NCBI GenBank assembly: GCA_014650415.1
Contig: BMUX01000006.1
Span: forward strand, 124,001 to 188,000
Length of the DNA: 64,000 bases
DNA from: Streptomyces spiroverticillatus
Lineage (GTDB): Bacteria; Actinomycetota; Actinomycetes; Streptomycetales; Streptomycetaceae
Direction of reading: 5' to 3'
The first letter of the stretch is position 1, and every line of letters starts with the position of its first letter. A program made the translations under genes and the position numbers. This document shows, piece after piece, positions 43,444 through 51,965 of this stretch. The notes under the pieces are model-generated. The model had not been told where the DNA came from, searched no databases, and saw nothing but the letters and a program-made list of their open reading frames with translations.

Positions 43444-44556
43444 TCAGGGGAGGTGGACGGTGCGGCCCTCCGTGGCGGACTGGCGGGCCGCCTCCAGGAC
43501 CGTGAGGGTCGCTGCCGCCTCCAGGGCCGTCACCGGCGGGGGAGTGGAGGTCCGGAGGGCTTCGGTGATCGCGGCGTAGTAGGCGCCGTAGGAGCCGGGG
43601 AGCGTCGGGACCGGGGTGCCGCCCCCCGTCAGGGGGGATTCGCCGGAGCCCAGGTGGCCCCAGAGTTCCTTGGGCTCCTCGCCCCAGGTGCCCGACGCCG
43701 ACGGCCGCTTGCCCTCGCGGAGGGCCGCCTCCTGCGGGTCGAGCCCGTACTTCACGTAGCCCGCCCGGGACCCGAGGACCCGGAAGCGCGGGCCCAGCTG
43801 GGCCGTGGTCGCGCTCACGTAGAGGTGCGAGCGGACCCCGTTCGCGTGGGTCAGAGCGAGGAAGGTGTCGTCGTCGGCGGCCGCGCCCGGGCGGCGGACG
43901 TCGGCCTCGGCGTACACCTGCGTGACCGGGCCGAAGAGCGTCAGCGCCTGGTCGACGACGTGGCTGCCCAGGTCGTAGAGCAGCCCGCCGATCTCGGCCG
44001 GGTCGCCCGACTCCCGCCAGCCGCCCTTGAGCTGCGGACGCCACCGCTCGAAACGGGACTCGAAGCGCTGTACGTCGCCCAGCTCGCCCTCGGCGATCAG
44101 CGCGCGCAGGGTGAGGAAGTCGTTGTCCCAGCGGCGGTTCTGGAAGACCGAGAGGAGCAGGCCCCGCTCCTCGGCGAGGGCGGCCAGCTCGCGGGCCTCG
44201 GCCGCCGTCGCGGAGAGCGGCTTGTCGACGACCACCGGCAGGCCCGCCGCGAGCGCCGCCTTCGCCAGGGGGACGTGGGTCTTGTTCGGCGTTGCGACGA
44301 CCACCAGGTCCAGCTCGGCGGCCCGCGCCCACACCTCCTCCGGCCCGTCCGCGAACCGTACGTCCGGGAACTCCTCGCGCGCCTGCGCCCTGCGCTCCTC
44401 GTTCGACGTGACGACCGTGTCGAGGACCAGGCCCTCGGTCGCGGCGATCATCGGCGCGTGGAACACGGAACCGGCCAGCCCGTAGCCGAGCAGAGCCACC
44501 CGCAGGGGGGTGTCGGTGGAGGGATCGGACGAGGTGGGAGCAGGTGTGGACGTCAT
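43444..44556 (-). CDS. Gfo/Idh/MocA family oxidoreductase
   Basis: 370 aa. The N-terminal Rossmann fold has RVALLGYGLAGSVFHAPMI and VVVATPNKTH; the C-terminal domain includes VVDKPLSATAAEA (the conserved KP pair) and GGLLYDLGSHVVDQAL with the catalytic-site His. Family members are NAD(P)-dependent dehydrogenases acting on sugars, inositols or their derivatives. Either a GTG at 44565 or the ATG at 44556 could start it; the ATG was taken. Gene stands alone. Confidence 0.92.
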   Translation of the reverse strand: MTSTPAPTSSDPSTDTPLRVALLGYGLAGSVFHAPMIAATEGLVLDTVVTSNEERRAQAREEFPDVRFADGPEEVWARAAELDLVVVATPNKTHVPLAKAALAAGLPVVVDKPLSATAAEARELAALAEERGLLLSVFQNRRWDNDFLTLRALIAEGELGDVQRFESRFERWRPQLKGGWRESGDPAEIGGLLYDLGSHVVDQALTLFGPVTQVYAEADVRRPGAAADDDTFLALTHANGVRSHLYVSATTAQLGPRFRVLGSRAGYVKYGLDPQEAALREGKRPSASGTWGEEPKELWGHLGSGESPLTGGGTPVPTLPGSYGAYYAAITEALRTSTPPPVTALEAAATLTVLEAARQSATEGRTVHLP

Positions 44557-44984
44557 GGTTTCCACTTAAACAACGTGAATGGAGAAGTGCAAAAAGGGGG
44601 TGAGGGCGTGCCCTGGCGCAGTGCGGCGGCCGGGGTGGGCGGTTCTGGCCGGCGGCCGTCGGTCCGTGAAGGGGCTCCGCATGCGTCGATTCGCTTGCAG
44701 GGATGGCCAGTTGAGCGGTTTACCGGGTGTAGGGCTGTCGTATGAGGCGTTTCCCGCCTATCGGAATTGACTGAAACTGGGCCGATAGAGGGGACTTTGC
44801 CCGGTGTTCGGCCGTACGGGGTCGTGGCGCTGTCGTCGCAGGTGGCCGACGTGGCAGGGTCACGGATCATGCCGGACCCCAGGGCCCGGAAGAGGTGCTC
44901 AGGCGTGATTCACGCGCCGTTCCGGGTGTCCGAAAATCGCCGTCCGTCTCCTCGTCCGCCCTCGCGACCAGAAGGGGCCAACCC
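44557..44984. other. 428-base intergenic region without recognisable gene
   Basis: Divergent promoter space between the oxidoreductase and the surface-protein gene. The only structure noted is an inverted repeat CTATCGG (44758-44764) / CCGATAG (44782-44788) in a relatively AT-rich patch around 44755-44795, about 200 bases before the surface-protein start. Nothing else seen. Confidence 0.4.
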
Positions 44985-46016
44985 ATGCGACTGCGCAGCG
45001 CACTTGTCCTGGGCGTCACCGCCGCCACCCTCGCTCCGGCGTCGGGCGCGGTCGCCTCCACCGCCGACGACGGGCTGCTCGACCACCGGCTGTGCTCGGT
45101 CGCCGCCGTGGGCACCCTGCTCGGGGCTTCGGACGACTGTACGGATTCGACGGATTCGGGGGATTCGGGGGCGTCCGCCGAGAGCCCGCATCCCGGCGCC
45201 GTCCGCACGCAGGCCCAGCCCGCTCCCGTGCAGGAGGAGGTCCCCGGCCGCCCGGCGCTGGAGGACCCCCCGCTCCACACCGAGGAAGCCCGCCCCTTCG
45301 AGATTCAGCTGCACCGGGAGCCCCTCCGGCCCCAGGAGGCCGCACCCCCGCGACGCATCAGCACCCGGCCCGCAGCGCTCACCCCCACCTGCGGCGACCC
45401 GGACAGCGCCGACTTCCCCCTCACCACCCGCATCCACCGGGCCCCCGCCTCCTACCGCCCCGGCGGCGACAGTGCCGAGTGGGCCCTCGACCTCGCCAAC
45501 ACCACCGACACCGCCTGCCCCGGTGTCCACCCGGTCCTCGTCCTCACCGACGAGGCCCGCACTCTGCGCCCCGGCGACGTCCGCGCCGAGTACCACGCGG
45601 GCGGTGCCTGGCACCGGATCCCCTTCGTCCGTACCGACCGCGACGAGCTGATCGGGGTCTTCGGCGAGGACCTGCCCGGGTTCGCGGTGGGCGGCGGGCA
45701 GACGCAGACCGTACGGGTACGGCTCGGCTTCGCCGAGTCGGCCGCGCCCGGTGCCGTCGTCGCCAACGCGGCGATCGTGCAGCGCCGCGGCGACGACGGG
45801 GACTGGGTCGGGCAGTCCGACGACTACCGGTTCATGATCTCCAACTCCGTTGACCAGGAGAGCAGTTACACGGCGGGTGCCGGAAGCCCGCACCAGCTCG
45901 CACAGTCGGGTCCGAGCCCCTTGCTCGGACTTGGGGACACCGCCGTCGCCTTCCTCCTCGGCGGCGGAGCCCTTGTGGTGGGTTCTCGGCGGATGCGGAC
46001 GCCGCCGAAGCGCTGA
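44985..46016 (+). CDS. Secreted or cell-surface protein, function unknown
   Basis: 343 aa. A signal peptide (RLRSALVLGVTAATLAPASGAVA) is followed by an Asp/Ser-rich segment with two cysteines, a Pro/Glu-rich linker, and a beta-rich domain (TRIHRAPASYRPGGDSAEWALDL, TVRVRLGFAESAAPG) with a Cys pair. A C-terminal membrane segment (TAVAFLLGGGALVVGS) and basic tail RRMRTPPKR would anchor it. No LPXTG or LAXTG motif is seen. GAAGGGG precedes the ATG. A strong terminator follows. Confidence 0.75.
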   Translation: MRLRSALVLGVTAATLAPASGAVASTADDGLLDHRLCSVAAVGTLLGASDDCTDSTDSGDSGASAESPHPGAVRTQAQPAPVQEEVPGRPALEDPPLHTEEARPFEIQLHREPLRPQEAAPPRRISTRPAALTPTCGDPDSADFPLTTRIHRAPASYRPGGDSAEWALDLANTTDTACPGVHPVLVLTDEARTLRPGDVRAEYHAGGAWHRIPFVRTDRDELIGVFGEDLPGFAVGGGQTQTVRVRLGFAESAAPGAVVANAAIVQRRGDDGDWVGQSDDYRFMISNSVDQESSYTAGAGSPHQLAQSGPSPLLGLGDTAVAFLLGGGALVVGSRRMRTPPKR

Positions 46017-46082
46017 TCCTTCCCGATCCTGCGCTTCGGCCTCCGCGTCACGCCGAATCAGCCGCTCCCACCACCTTCCGGA

Positions 46083-46132
46083 AGCAGTGCCCGCGCCGTC
46101 CCAGCCGATTCACCGGCGGCGCGGGCATTGCT
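46083..46132 (+). terminator. Hairpin terminator after surface-protein gene
   Basis: A 16-bp stem with one G-U pair (AGCAGTGCCCGCGCCG and CGGCGCGGGCATTGCT) and an 18-base loop begins 66 bases past the stop. Confidence 0.8.
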
Positions 46133-46252
46133 GTGTCCGGACGGACGCGTTCCGGCCGCCCGAGGCCCGCCGAGGCCCACGGAAGCACACGGAAGCCCGC
46201 GAAAGCCCCGCACCCGGCCCCTCGTACACCGTCATCTGCGACGATCCCTGAC

Positions 46253-47017
46253 GTGGACTACCCGAACACGCACCACCAGGACCCCGGCGCGCCCGTCCGG
46301 TCCGGCATCCCGGAGCACGGACGCATCCCGAAGTACTACGCCGTCAAGGCGCATCTCGCCGAGCTGCTCGGGGAGTTGGCGGAGGGCGAGCTGCTGCCCA
46401 CCGAACGCGACCTCGCCGTACGGTACGAGGTTGCCCGCGACACCGTGCGCCAGGCGCTGCGCGAGCTGTTGCTGGAGGGGCGGGTGCGGCGGCAGGGGCG
46501 CGGCACGGTCGCCGCCGGGCCGAAACTGGAACAGCCCCTGGCGTTGGCCTCCTATACAGAAGGCGTACGCCGGCAGGGCCGCCGCCCGGGGCGCAATCTC
46601 ATCGGCCTGGAGCGTTTTCCCTGCCCGGCCGGCCTCGCCCCGGACGTCGGCGTGGAGCCGGGGGCGCCGGTCTGGCACCTGGAGCGGGTGCTGCTCGCCG
46701 ACAACGAGCGGGTGGGGCTGGAGAGTTGTTATGTCGCGGTCGATCGCGTTCCGCGGCTCGATGTCGACTTCGAACCCGATTCTTCCTTTTATGCCTACCT
46801 CAGCGAGGAGGTCGGCATCGGGCTCGGCCGGGCGGGGGAGCGGATCGAGACCGTTCTCGCCACCCCGCGCGAGGCGCTGCTGATCGGTACGCCGCCCGCG
46901 CTGCCGATGCTGCTGATGCACCGGTGGACGCGTGATGTGACCGGGCGGCCGCTGGAGCGGGTGCGGATGCTCTTCCGGGGCGACCGGTTCAGCTTCTCCA
47001 CCCAGCTCGGGAGCTAG
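46253..47017 (+). CDS. GntR/HutC-family regulator of the phosphonate cluster
   Basis: 254 aa from a GTG. Winged helix-turn-helix at about 25-90 (KYYAVKAHLAELLGELAEG, LPTERDLAVRYEVARDTVRQALREL, VRRQGRGTVAA), then a UTRA effector-binding domain to the end (PVWHLERVLLADNERVGLESCYVAVD, MLLMHRWTRDVTGRPLERVRMLFRGDRFSF). HutC members include PhnF and DasR. It heads the FAD oxidoreductase/HAD/ABC transporter run, and a palindrome typical of the family (GTCTGGWCCAG) recurs in front of three units of the cluster. The ligand is probably a phosphonate or a breakdown product (inference). Confidence 0.88.
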   Translation: MDYPNTHHQDPGAPVRSGIPEHGRIPKYYAVKAHLAELLGELAEGELLPTERDLAVRYEVARDTVRQALRELLLEGRVRRQGRGTVAAGPKLEQPLALASYTEGVRRQGRRPGRNLIGLERFPCPAGLAPDVGVEPGAPVWHLERVLLADNERVGLESCYVAVDRVPRLDVDFEPDSSFYAYLSEEVGIGLGRAGERIETVLATPREALLIGTPPALPMLLMHRWTRDVTGRPLERVRMLFRGDRFSFSTQLGS

Positions 47018-47076
47018 CGGTCGCGGGGAGGCGGAAGCAGCCGATCCGACTCACGGCGATAACGGGAACGTAACGG

Positions 47077-47087
47077 GTCTGAGCCAG
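47077..47087 (+). promoter_or_regulatory. Putative GntR operator upstream of FAD oxidoreductase gene
   Basis: GTCTGAGCCAG within CGTAACGGGTCTGAGCCAG, 75 bases before the oxidoreductase start. The flanking GTAACGG is shared with the two sites in front of the phosphatase genes (53131 and 54924). One half of the palindrome is imperfect here. Confidence 0.6.
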
Positions 47088-47161
47088 CCTTGGGGGGCTG
47101 TTCACCGTGCCGTTGCCGGGTGGATCCGGCCACGTCACTCGCCCCGAGGAGCGTAGCCGCC

Positions 47162-48283
47162 GTGAGAGTCATAGTCGTTGGAGCCGGCGTGGTGGGAACC
47201 ATGCACGCCTGGCACGCAGTGGAACGCGGCCACGAGGTCGTACAGATCGAGCGCGAGAGCGAGGCGCGCGGCGCGAGCCTGCGCAACTTCGGCCAGATTT
47301 GGGTCAGCGGGCGGGCCGGTGGCGAGGAACTCGACACCGCGCTGCGGGCCCGCGAGCTGTGGGAGGGCATCGGGGCCCGTGTCCCCGGCCTGGGCTTCCG
47401 GGCCAACGGATCGCTCACCCCGGTCCGTACGGAACTCGAACTCGCCGTCGCAGAAGCCGCGTTGACCCGTGACGACGCGGCGGCGCGCGGCTACAAGCTG
47501 CTCACCCCCGACGAGGCGCGCGGCATCAACCCGGCCCTGCGTGGCGACTTCCTCGCCGCCCTGTGGTGCGAGCGGGACGCGGCCGTCGAGCCGCGCACCG
47601 CCCAACTCGCACTGAAGGAAGCACTGTTGGCCTCCGGGCGGTACACCTTCCTCGGTGGCCGCGAAGTGCGTGACGTGGTCGGCGCAGGCGCCGTGCGCGA
47701 CGACCACGGCGACGTGCACCGGGGAGACGCCGTCGTGCTGTGCACCGGTGCCTGGCTCGGCGGACTCGTCCGCGAGCTGGCCCCCGACCTGCCGGTGCGC
47801 CGCGTACGCCTCCAGATGATGCAGACCGAGCCCCTCGGCGAGACCCTCACCACCTCCGTCGCCGACGCCGACAGCTTCCGCTACTACCCGGCCTACGCGG
47901 GCGGCGCGCTGGACGCCCTCAACGACGGGCAGGACCAGACGCCCACCGCCGCCGCCCACAAGATGCAGCTGCTCATGGTGCAGCGGCGCGACGGCGGGCT
48001 GACCATCGGCGACACCCACGAGTACGAGCACCCCTTCCGCTTCGATGTGGAGGAGGAGCCGTACGAGCACGTCGCAGCGGTGGCGGAGAGCTTCCTGGGC
48101 CGTCCGCTTCCGAAGATCCGGCGGCGCTGGGCCGGGGTGTACGCCCAGTGCACCGACAAGAGCCGCGTGGTGCACCGGCAGCAGGTGCACGACGGCGTAT
48201 GGCTGGTGACCGGGCCGGGCGGACGCGGGATGACCTGCTCGCCCGCCATCGCCGAGAAGACCGCGAACGAATGGGGCTGGTGA
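47162..48283 (+). CDS. FAD-dependent oxidoreductase of phosphonate catabolism (TIGR03364 type)
   Basis: 373 aa of the DAO-like amine oxidase fold. Dinucleotide motif VIVVGAGVVGTMHA (GxGxxG at 7-12), then the conserved SLRNFGQIWVSG and late GPGGRGMTCSPAIAE. Proteins of this family lie beside phosphonatase-like genes, and related FAD enzymes (PbfC/PbfD) have been shown to oxidise 2-aminoethylphosphonate or its N-methyl form to phosphonoacetaldehyde. That role fits here: the product would be the substrate of the next gene. GTG start with GAGGAG eleven bases upstream; longer frame starts in the leader. Confidence 0.87.
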   Translation: MRVIVVGAGVVGTMHAWHAVERGHEVVQIERESEARGASLRNFGQIWVSGRAGGEELDTALRARELWEGIGARVPGLGFRANGSLTPVRTELELAVAEAALTRDDAAARGYKLLTPDEARGINPALRGDFLAALWCERDAAVEPRTAQLALKEALLASGRYTFLGGREVRDVVGAGAVRDDHGDVHRGDAVVLCTGAWLGGLVRELAPDLPVRRVRLQMMQTEPLGETLTTSVADADSFRYYPAYAGGALDALNDGQDQTPTAAAHKMQLLMVQRRDGGLTIGDTHEYEHPFRFDVEEEPYEHVAAVAESFLGRPLPKIRRRWAGVYAQCTDKSRVVHRQQVHDGVWLVTGPGGRGMTCSPAIAEKTANEWGW

Positions 48284-48290
48284 CAGGAAC

Positions 48291-49001
48291 ATGAGCAGCA
48301 ACACCATGAGCAGCAACCGCATGGATCTGGTCGTTCTCGACATGGCCGGCACCACCGTCGCCGACGGCGGTCTCGTCGAGCAGGCCTTCGCCGCGGCCGC
48401 CGAGAAGCTCGGCGTCGTGGCCGGGACCGCCGACTTCGACAGCAAGCTGGACTACGTCCGCGCCACCATGGGCGAGTCCAAGATCTCCGTCTTCCGGCAC
48501 CTCTTCGGCGACGAGGCCAAGGCCCAGCAGGCGAACGCCGCCTTCGAGGAGGCGTACGGGAGCCTGGTCGACGGCGGTCGCATCGCCGAGATCCCCGGGG
48601 CCCGCGAGGCCATCGAGAAGCTCGCCGCCGACGGCCGGACCGTCGTCCTGACCACCGGGTTCGCCCGGGTCACCCAGGACGCGATCCTCGCCGCGCTCGG
48701 CTGGCAGGACCTGGTCGGGCTCACCCTGTGCCCCGCCGATGCGGGCGGCCGGGGGCGTCCGTACCCGGACATGGTGCTCACCGCGTTCCTGCGCACCGGG
48801 GCGGTGGCGTCGGTCGCCGATGTGGTCGTCGTCGGCGACACCTCGTACGACATGCTCAGTGGTGTACGGGCGGGCGCGGGCGTCGTCGCCGGTGTCCTGA
48901 CCGGCGCGCACGGACGCACCCAGCTGGAGGCGCACGGGGCGAGCCACGTCCTCGGGTCCGTCGCCGAACTCCCGGAGCTGCTAGCGGAGTTGGGGCGATG
49001 A
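48291..49001 (+). CDS. Phosphonatase-like HAD hydrolase (TIGR03351 type)
   Basis: 236 aa. HAD motif I is VLDMAGTTV (nucleophile Asp17), the form used by phosphonoacetaldehyde hydrolase (PhnX). The cap region has RATMGESK with Lys64 where PhnX holds its Schiff-base lysine in MGxxK. Motif II Thr is in VLTTGFAR and motif IV in VVVGDTSYDM. Expected reaction: phosphonoacetaldehyde to acetaldehyde plus phosphate, or a close analogue. It starts 7 bases after the oxidoreductase and overlaps the ABC ATPase start by 4 (ATGA). Confidence 0.88.
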   Translation: MSSNTMSSNRMDLVVLDMAGTTVADGGLVEQAFAAAAEKLGVVAGTADFDSKLDYVRATMGESKISVFRHLFGDEAKAQQANAAFEEAYGSLVDGGRIAEIPGAREAIEKLAADGRTVVLTTGFARVTQDAILAALGWQDLVGLTLCPADAGGRGRPYPDMVLTAFLRTGAVASVADVVVVGDTSYDMLSGVRAGAGVVAGVLTGAHGRTQLEAHGASHVLGSVAELPELLAELGR

Positions 49002-50056
49002 GCAGCGGCATACGGTTCGAGTCGGTCTCGGTCGCGTACGGCAAGAACGTCGTCCTGGACTCCCTGGACCTGACGGTCGAGCCCGGCGAGGTCATGGCCC
49101 TGCTCGGGCCCTCCGGGTCGGGCAAGACCACCGCGCTGCGGGCGGTCGCGGGCTTCGTGAAGCCGGCCTCCGGGCGGGTCTTCATCGGGGAGCGGGACGT
49201 CACCGCGCTGCCGCCGTACCGGCGGGGCATCGGGATGGTCGTCCAGCAGTACGCGCTCTTCCCGCACCTGCGGGTCGAGGACAACGTCGCTTTTGGGCTG
49301 AAGGCGCAGAAGGTCGACAAGGCGGAGATCCCGGCGCGGGTGGCCGAGGCGCTGGAGATGACCGGGATGGCGTCGTACGCGAAGCGCTATCCGCGGGAGT
49401 TGTCGGGCGGGCAGCAGCAACGGGTCGCGATCGCGCGGGCGTTGGCGATCCGGCCGAACGTGCTGCTGCTGGACGAGCCGCTGTCGGCGCTGGACGCGCA
49501 GCTCAGGTCGGGGATGCTGGCCGAACTGGCGCGGCTGCACCGGGAGTTGCCCGATGTGTCGATCCTGTACGTCACGCACGATCAGGTCGAGGCGCTGACG
49601 CTGGCGGACCGGATCGCGGTCATGGACAAGGCGCGGCTCCAGGACTGCGGGACCCCGCAGGAGCTGTACCGGCGGCCCCGGACGGAGTTCACGGCTTCCT
49701 TCGTCGGCAACGCGAATCTGCTGCCTGTGCAGGTGGGGGCGGCGGGGGTCCGGTTCGACGGGGTCGAGCTGAGTGTGGACACCCAGGGAGCGGCCGAGGG
49801 GGCCTCCGCCACCCTGTGCGTGCGGCCGCACCTGGTCGGGCTCGGGGAGGGGCCGAACGCCCTGCGCGGCACGATCAGCGAGGTCCAGTGGCGGGGGTCG
49901 ACGCACCGGCTGTACGTGGAGGTCGGTGAGGGACGGCACCGGGTGAAGGCGGATGTACGGGAACTGCGGGAGACGCCGGTGCTCGGGGAGGACGTGGTCC
50001 TCCACTTCGCGGCTGAGGACGCGGTGCTGCTCGGGGCGGGGGTTTCCGGTGGCTGA
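48998..50056 (+). CDS. Phosphonate-type ABC importer ATP-binding protein
   Basis: 352 aa. Walker A GPSGSGKTT (37-45), Q-loop VVQQYALFPH, signature LSGGQ (135-139), Walker B LLLDEP (156-161) and a C-terminal TOBE-like domain after about 240. This is the architecture of Fe/putrescine/2-aminoethylphosphonate importers. Overlaps the HAD gene by 4 bases and the first permease by 8. It powers import of a small anionic or zwitterionic solute, here probably aminoethylphosphonate. Confidence 0.93.
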   Translation: MSSGIRFESVSVAYGKNVVLDSLDLTVEPGEVMALLGPSGSGKTTALRAVAGFVKPASGRVFIGERDVTALPPYRRGIGMVVQQYALFPHLRVEDNVAFGLKAQKVDKAEIPARVAEALEMTGMASYAKRYPRELSGGQQQRVAIARALAIRPNVLLLDEPLSALDAQLRSGMLAELARLHRELPDVSILYVTHDQVEALTLADRIAVMDKARLQDCGTPQELYRRPRTEFTASFVGNANLLPVQVGAAGVRFDGVELSVDTQGAAEGASATLCVRPHLVGLGEGPNALRGTISEVQWRGSTHRLYVEVGEGRHRVKADVRELRETPVLGEDVVLHFAAEDAVLLGAGVSGG

Positions 50057-51140
50057 GGCGGGTGCGGTGCCCGCGCAGCGGGCGGCCGGGAGCGAAGGCG
50101 GGCCGGAGGGCGCAGGGGGTGCGGCTCCGCCGCCGCCCGCCCCTGTGCCCGCCCTCCCCCAAGTTCTCGGCTCCGCTCGAACAGGGGGTGCCCCCCTCGC
50201 CCCCTGGGCGGCCCAGCCGCCCACAGGGGCGGGCGGCGAAGCGGCTCAAGGGGCGGGCGGCGCAGGAGAGTCCGCAGGGGCGGGCGGTGCAGCGCCCGCA
50301 GGGGGTGCGGAGACCTCGCGGGGTGTGCCGCGGTGGGTGTGGGCGCTGCCGCCCGTGGCGGTCCTGGCGCTCGTGTTCCTGTATCCGCTGGCGCTTGTCG
50401 TGCAGCAGTCGTTCACGGCGGATACCGGAGAGGTGTCCTTCGCGCCCTACGGGGACGTCTTCGCCTCGGAGGCCTTCCGGGAAGCGCTGACGACCACCGT
50501 CTGGCTCGCCCTCGGGGCGACCGTCGGGTGTCTCGTGCTCGGGTTCGTCCTCGCGCTCGTCATCGCCTTCGTGCCTTTCCCGGGCGGAAAAGCCGTCGCG
50601 AAATTCATCGACGTTTTCCTGTCCTTCCCGTCCTTCCTCATCACGCTCGCGCTGCTCTTCATCTACGGCAGCGTGGGAATGGCGAACGGGGTCTGGACCG
50701 GGGTGACCGGAGCCGCCGAAGGGCCGTTCCATTTCCTCACCACGCCCTGGGGTGTTCTTCTCGCGGAAATCACCTACTTCACGCCCTTCGTGATGCGCCC
50801 CCTGCTCGCCGCGTTCTCCCAGATCGACACCTCCCAGCTGGAGGTCGCCTCCTCCCTCGGGGCCCGGACCTGGCGGATCGTACGGCAGGTGATCCTCCCC
50901 GAGGCGCTGCCCGCGCTCGCCGCCGGCGGGGCGCTCGTCCTGGTGATGTGCCTGAACGAATTCGGAATCGTGCTCTTCACGGGCGCGAAAGGCGTGACGA
51001 CCCTCCCGATGCTCGTCTACAGCAAGGCGATTCTGGAGTCCGACTATCCGGCCGCCTGTGTCGTCGCCGTCGTCAACATCGCGATATCCGTGGGACTTTA
51101 CGGAATGTACCGGGTGGTGAGCCGTCGTGTTGGTGCATAG
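50049..51140 (+). CDS. ABC importer permease, first subunit, with unusual N-terminal extension
   Basis: 363 aa from the GTG that overlaps the ATPase stop. Residues 1 to about 92 are Ala/Gly/Pro-rich low complexity, partly derived from a common intergenic repeat (50155-50199). The permease proper starts near WVWALPPVAVLALVFLYPLALV and has six membrane helices with the ABC loop EVASSLGARTWRIVRQVILPEALPAL. A GTG at 50325 (VPRWVWAL) would give a normal 271-aa permease, so the real start is open. Forms the channel with the next gene. Confidence 0.85.
   Translation: MAEAGAVPAQRAAGSEGGPEGAGGAAPPPPAPVPALPQVLGSARTGGAPLAPWAAQPPTGAGGEAAQGAGGAGESAGAGGAAPAGGAETSRGVPRWVWALPPVAVLALVFLYPLALVVQQSFTADTGEVSFAPYGDVFASEAFREALTTTVWLALGATVGCLVLGFVLALVIAFVPFPGGKAVAKFIDVFLSFPSFLITLALLFIYGSVGMANGVWTGVTGAAEGPFHFLTTPWGVLLAEITYFTPFVMRPLLAAFSQIDTSQLEVASSLGARTWRIVRQVILPEALPALAAGGALVLVMCLNEFGIVLFTGAKGVTTLPMLVYSKAILESDYPAACVVAVVNIAISVGLYGMYRVVSRRVGA
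50155..50199 (+). repeat. Streptomyces intergenic repeat lying within the permease reading frame
   Basis: CCCCCAAGTTCTCGGCTCCGC, then TCGAACAGGGGGTGCCCCCC. I recall this string (CTCGGCTCCGCTCGA...GGGGG) as one of the most frequent intergenic repeats of Streptomyces. Here it falls in frame in the permease N-terminus. Confidence 0.6.
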
Positions 51141-51924
51141 CCGCACCGGGAAATGGGCGACCTGGGTCGTCTTCTTCCTCCTCTTCCTTCCGCTGTTCGC
51201 CCTGCCCCTGCTGGTGATCCTCACCGCGTCCTTCTCCACGCACTGGTCCGGCGCCTTCCCGTCCGGTCCCACCGTCGAGAACTACGGTGCCGCCGTGCGC
51301 GGCGAATCCCTCCAGGCCCTCACCACCAGCCTCGTCACCGCACTCGCCGCCAGCGTCCTCGCGCTGACCTTCGGCAGCTGGGCCGCACTCGCGGCCGCCG
51401 CTCTGAAGAAGGGCGGGAAGCGGGCACTGGACGCCCTGTTCATGCTGCCGGTGGCCGTGCCGTCGGTGGTCGTCGGGCTCGCGGTGCTGGTGGCCTTCTC
51501 CCAGCCGCCGTTCCTGCTCAACGGCACCCGCTGGATCGTCATCCTGGCGCACACCATTCTTGTCACGGCGTTCGCCTACCAGTCGGTTTCGGCCGCGATC
51601 GTACGACTCGATCCGATGTACGAGCAGGCAGCCGCCTCCCTCGGGGCCCGGCCCTCGTACGTCCTGTGGCGGGTGAAGCTGCCGCTCCTGCTGCCGTCCC
51701 TGAACGCGGCCGCCGGACTCTGCTTCGCCCTGTCCATGGGCGAGTTGAGCGCCACGATGATGCTCTACCCGCCGGACTGGATGCCGCTGCCGGTGCAGAT
51801 CTTCACCGCCACCGACCGGGGCTCCCTCTTCGCCGGATCGGCCGTCGCGGTCGTCCTCATGGGCACCACGCTGCTCGTCCTGCTCGCGGTCTCCCGCATC
51901 CGTACCAAAGCGTCCTTCCGCTGA
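51127..51924 (+). CDS. ABC importer permease, second subunit
   Basis: 265 aa with six membrane segments. Start LVHSRTGKWATWVVFFLLFLP, core loop EQAAASLGARPSYVLWRVKLPLLLP (the EAA motif contacting the ATPase). The GTG start overlaps the first permease by 14 bases. It completes the heterodimeric channel of the importer. Confidence 0.92.
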   Translation: MLVHSRTGKWATWVVFFLLFLPLFALPLLVILTASFSTHWSGAFPSGPTVENYGAAVRGESLQALTTSLVTALAASVLALTFGSWAALAAAALKKGGKRALDALFMLPVAVPSVVVGLAVLVAFSQPPFLLNGTRWIVILAHTILVTAFAYQSVSAAIVRLDPMYEQAAASLGARPSYVLWRVKLPLLLPSLNAAAGLCFALSMGELSATMMLYPPDWMPLPVQIFTATDRGSLFAGSAVAVVLMGTTLLVLLAVSRIRTKASFR

Positions 51925-51965
51925 TCACGCAGATCACATCGCTATCCAAGGGGATACGAATCGCC

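Noticed and set aside
44985..46016. LPXTG or LAXTG surface protein
   Set aside because: The C-terminus has a membrane helix and basic tail but no matching pentapeptide, so it is not called a sortase substrate.
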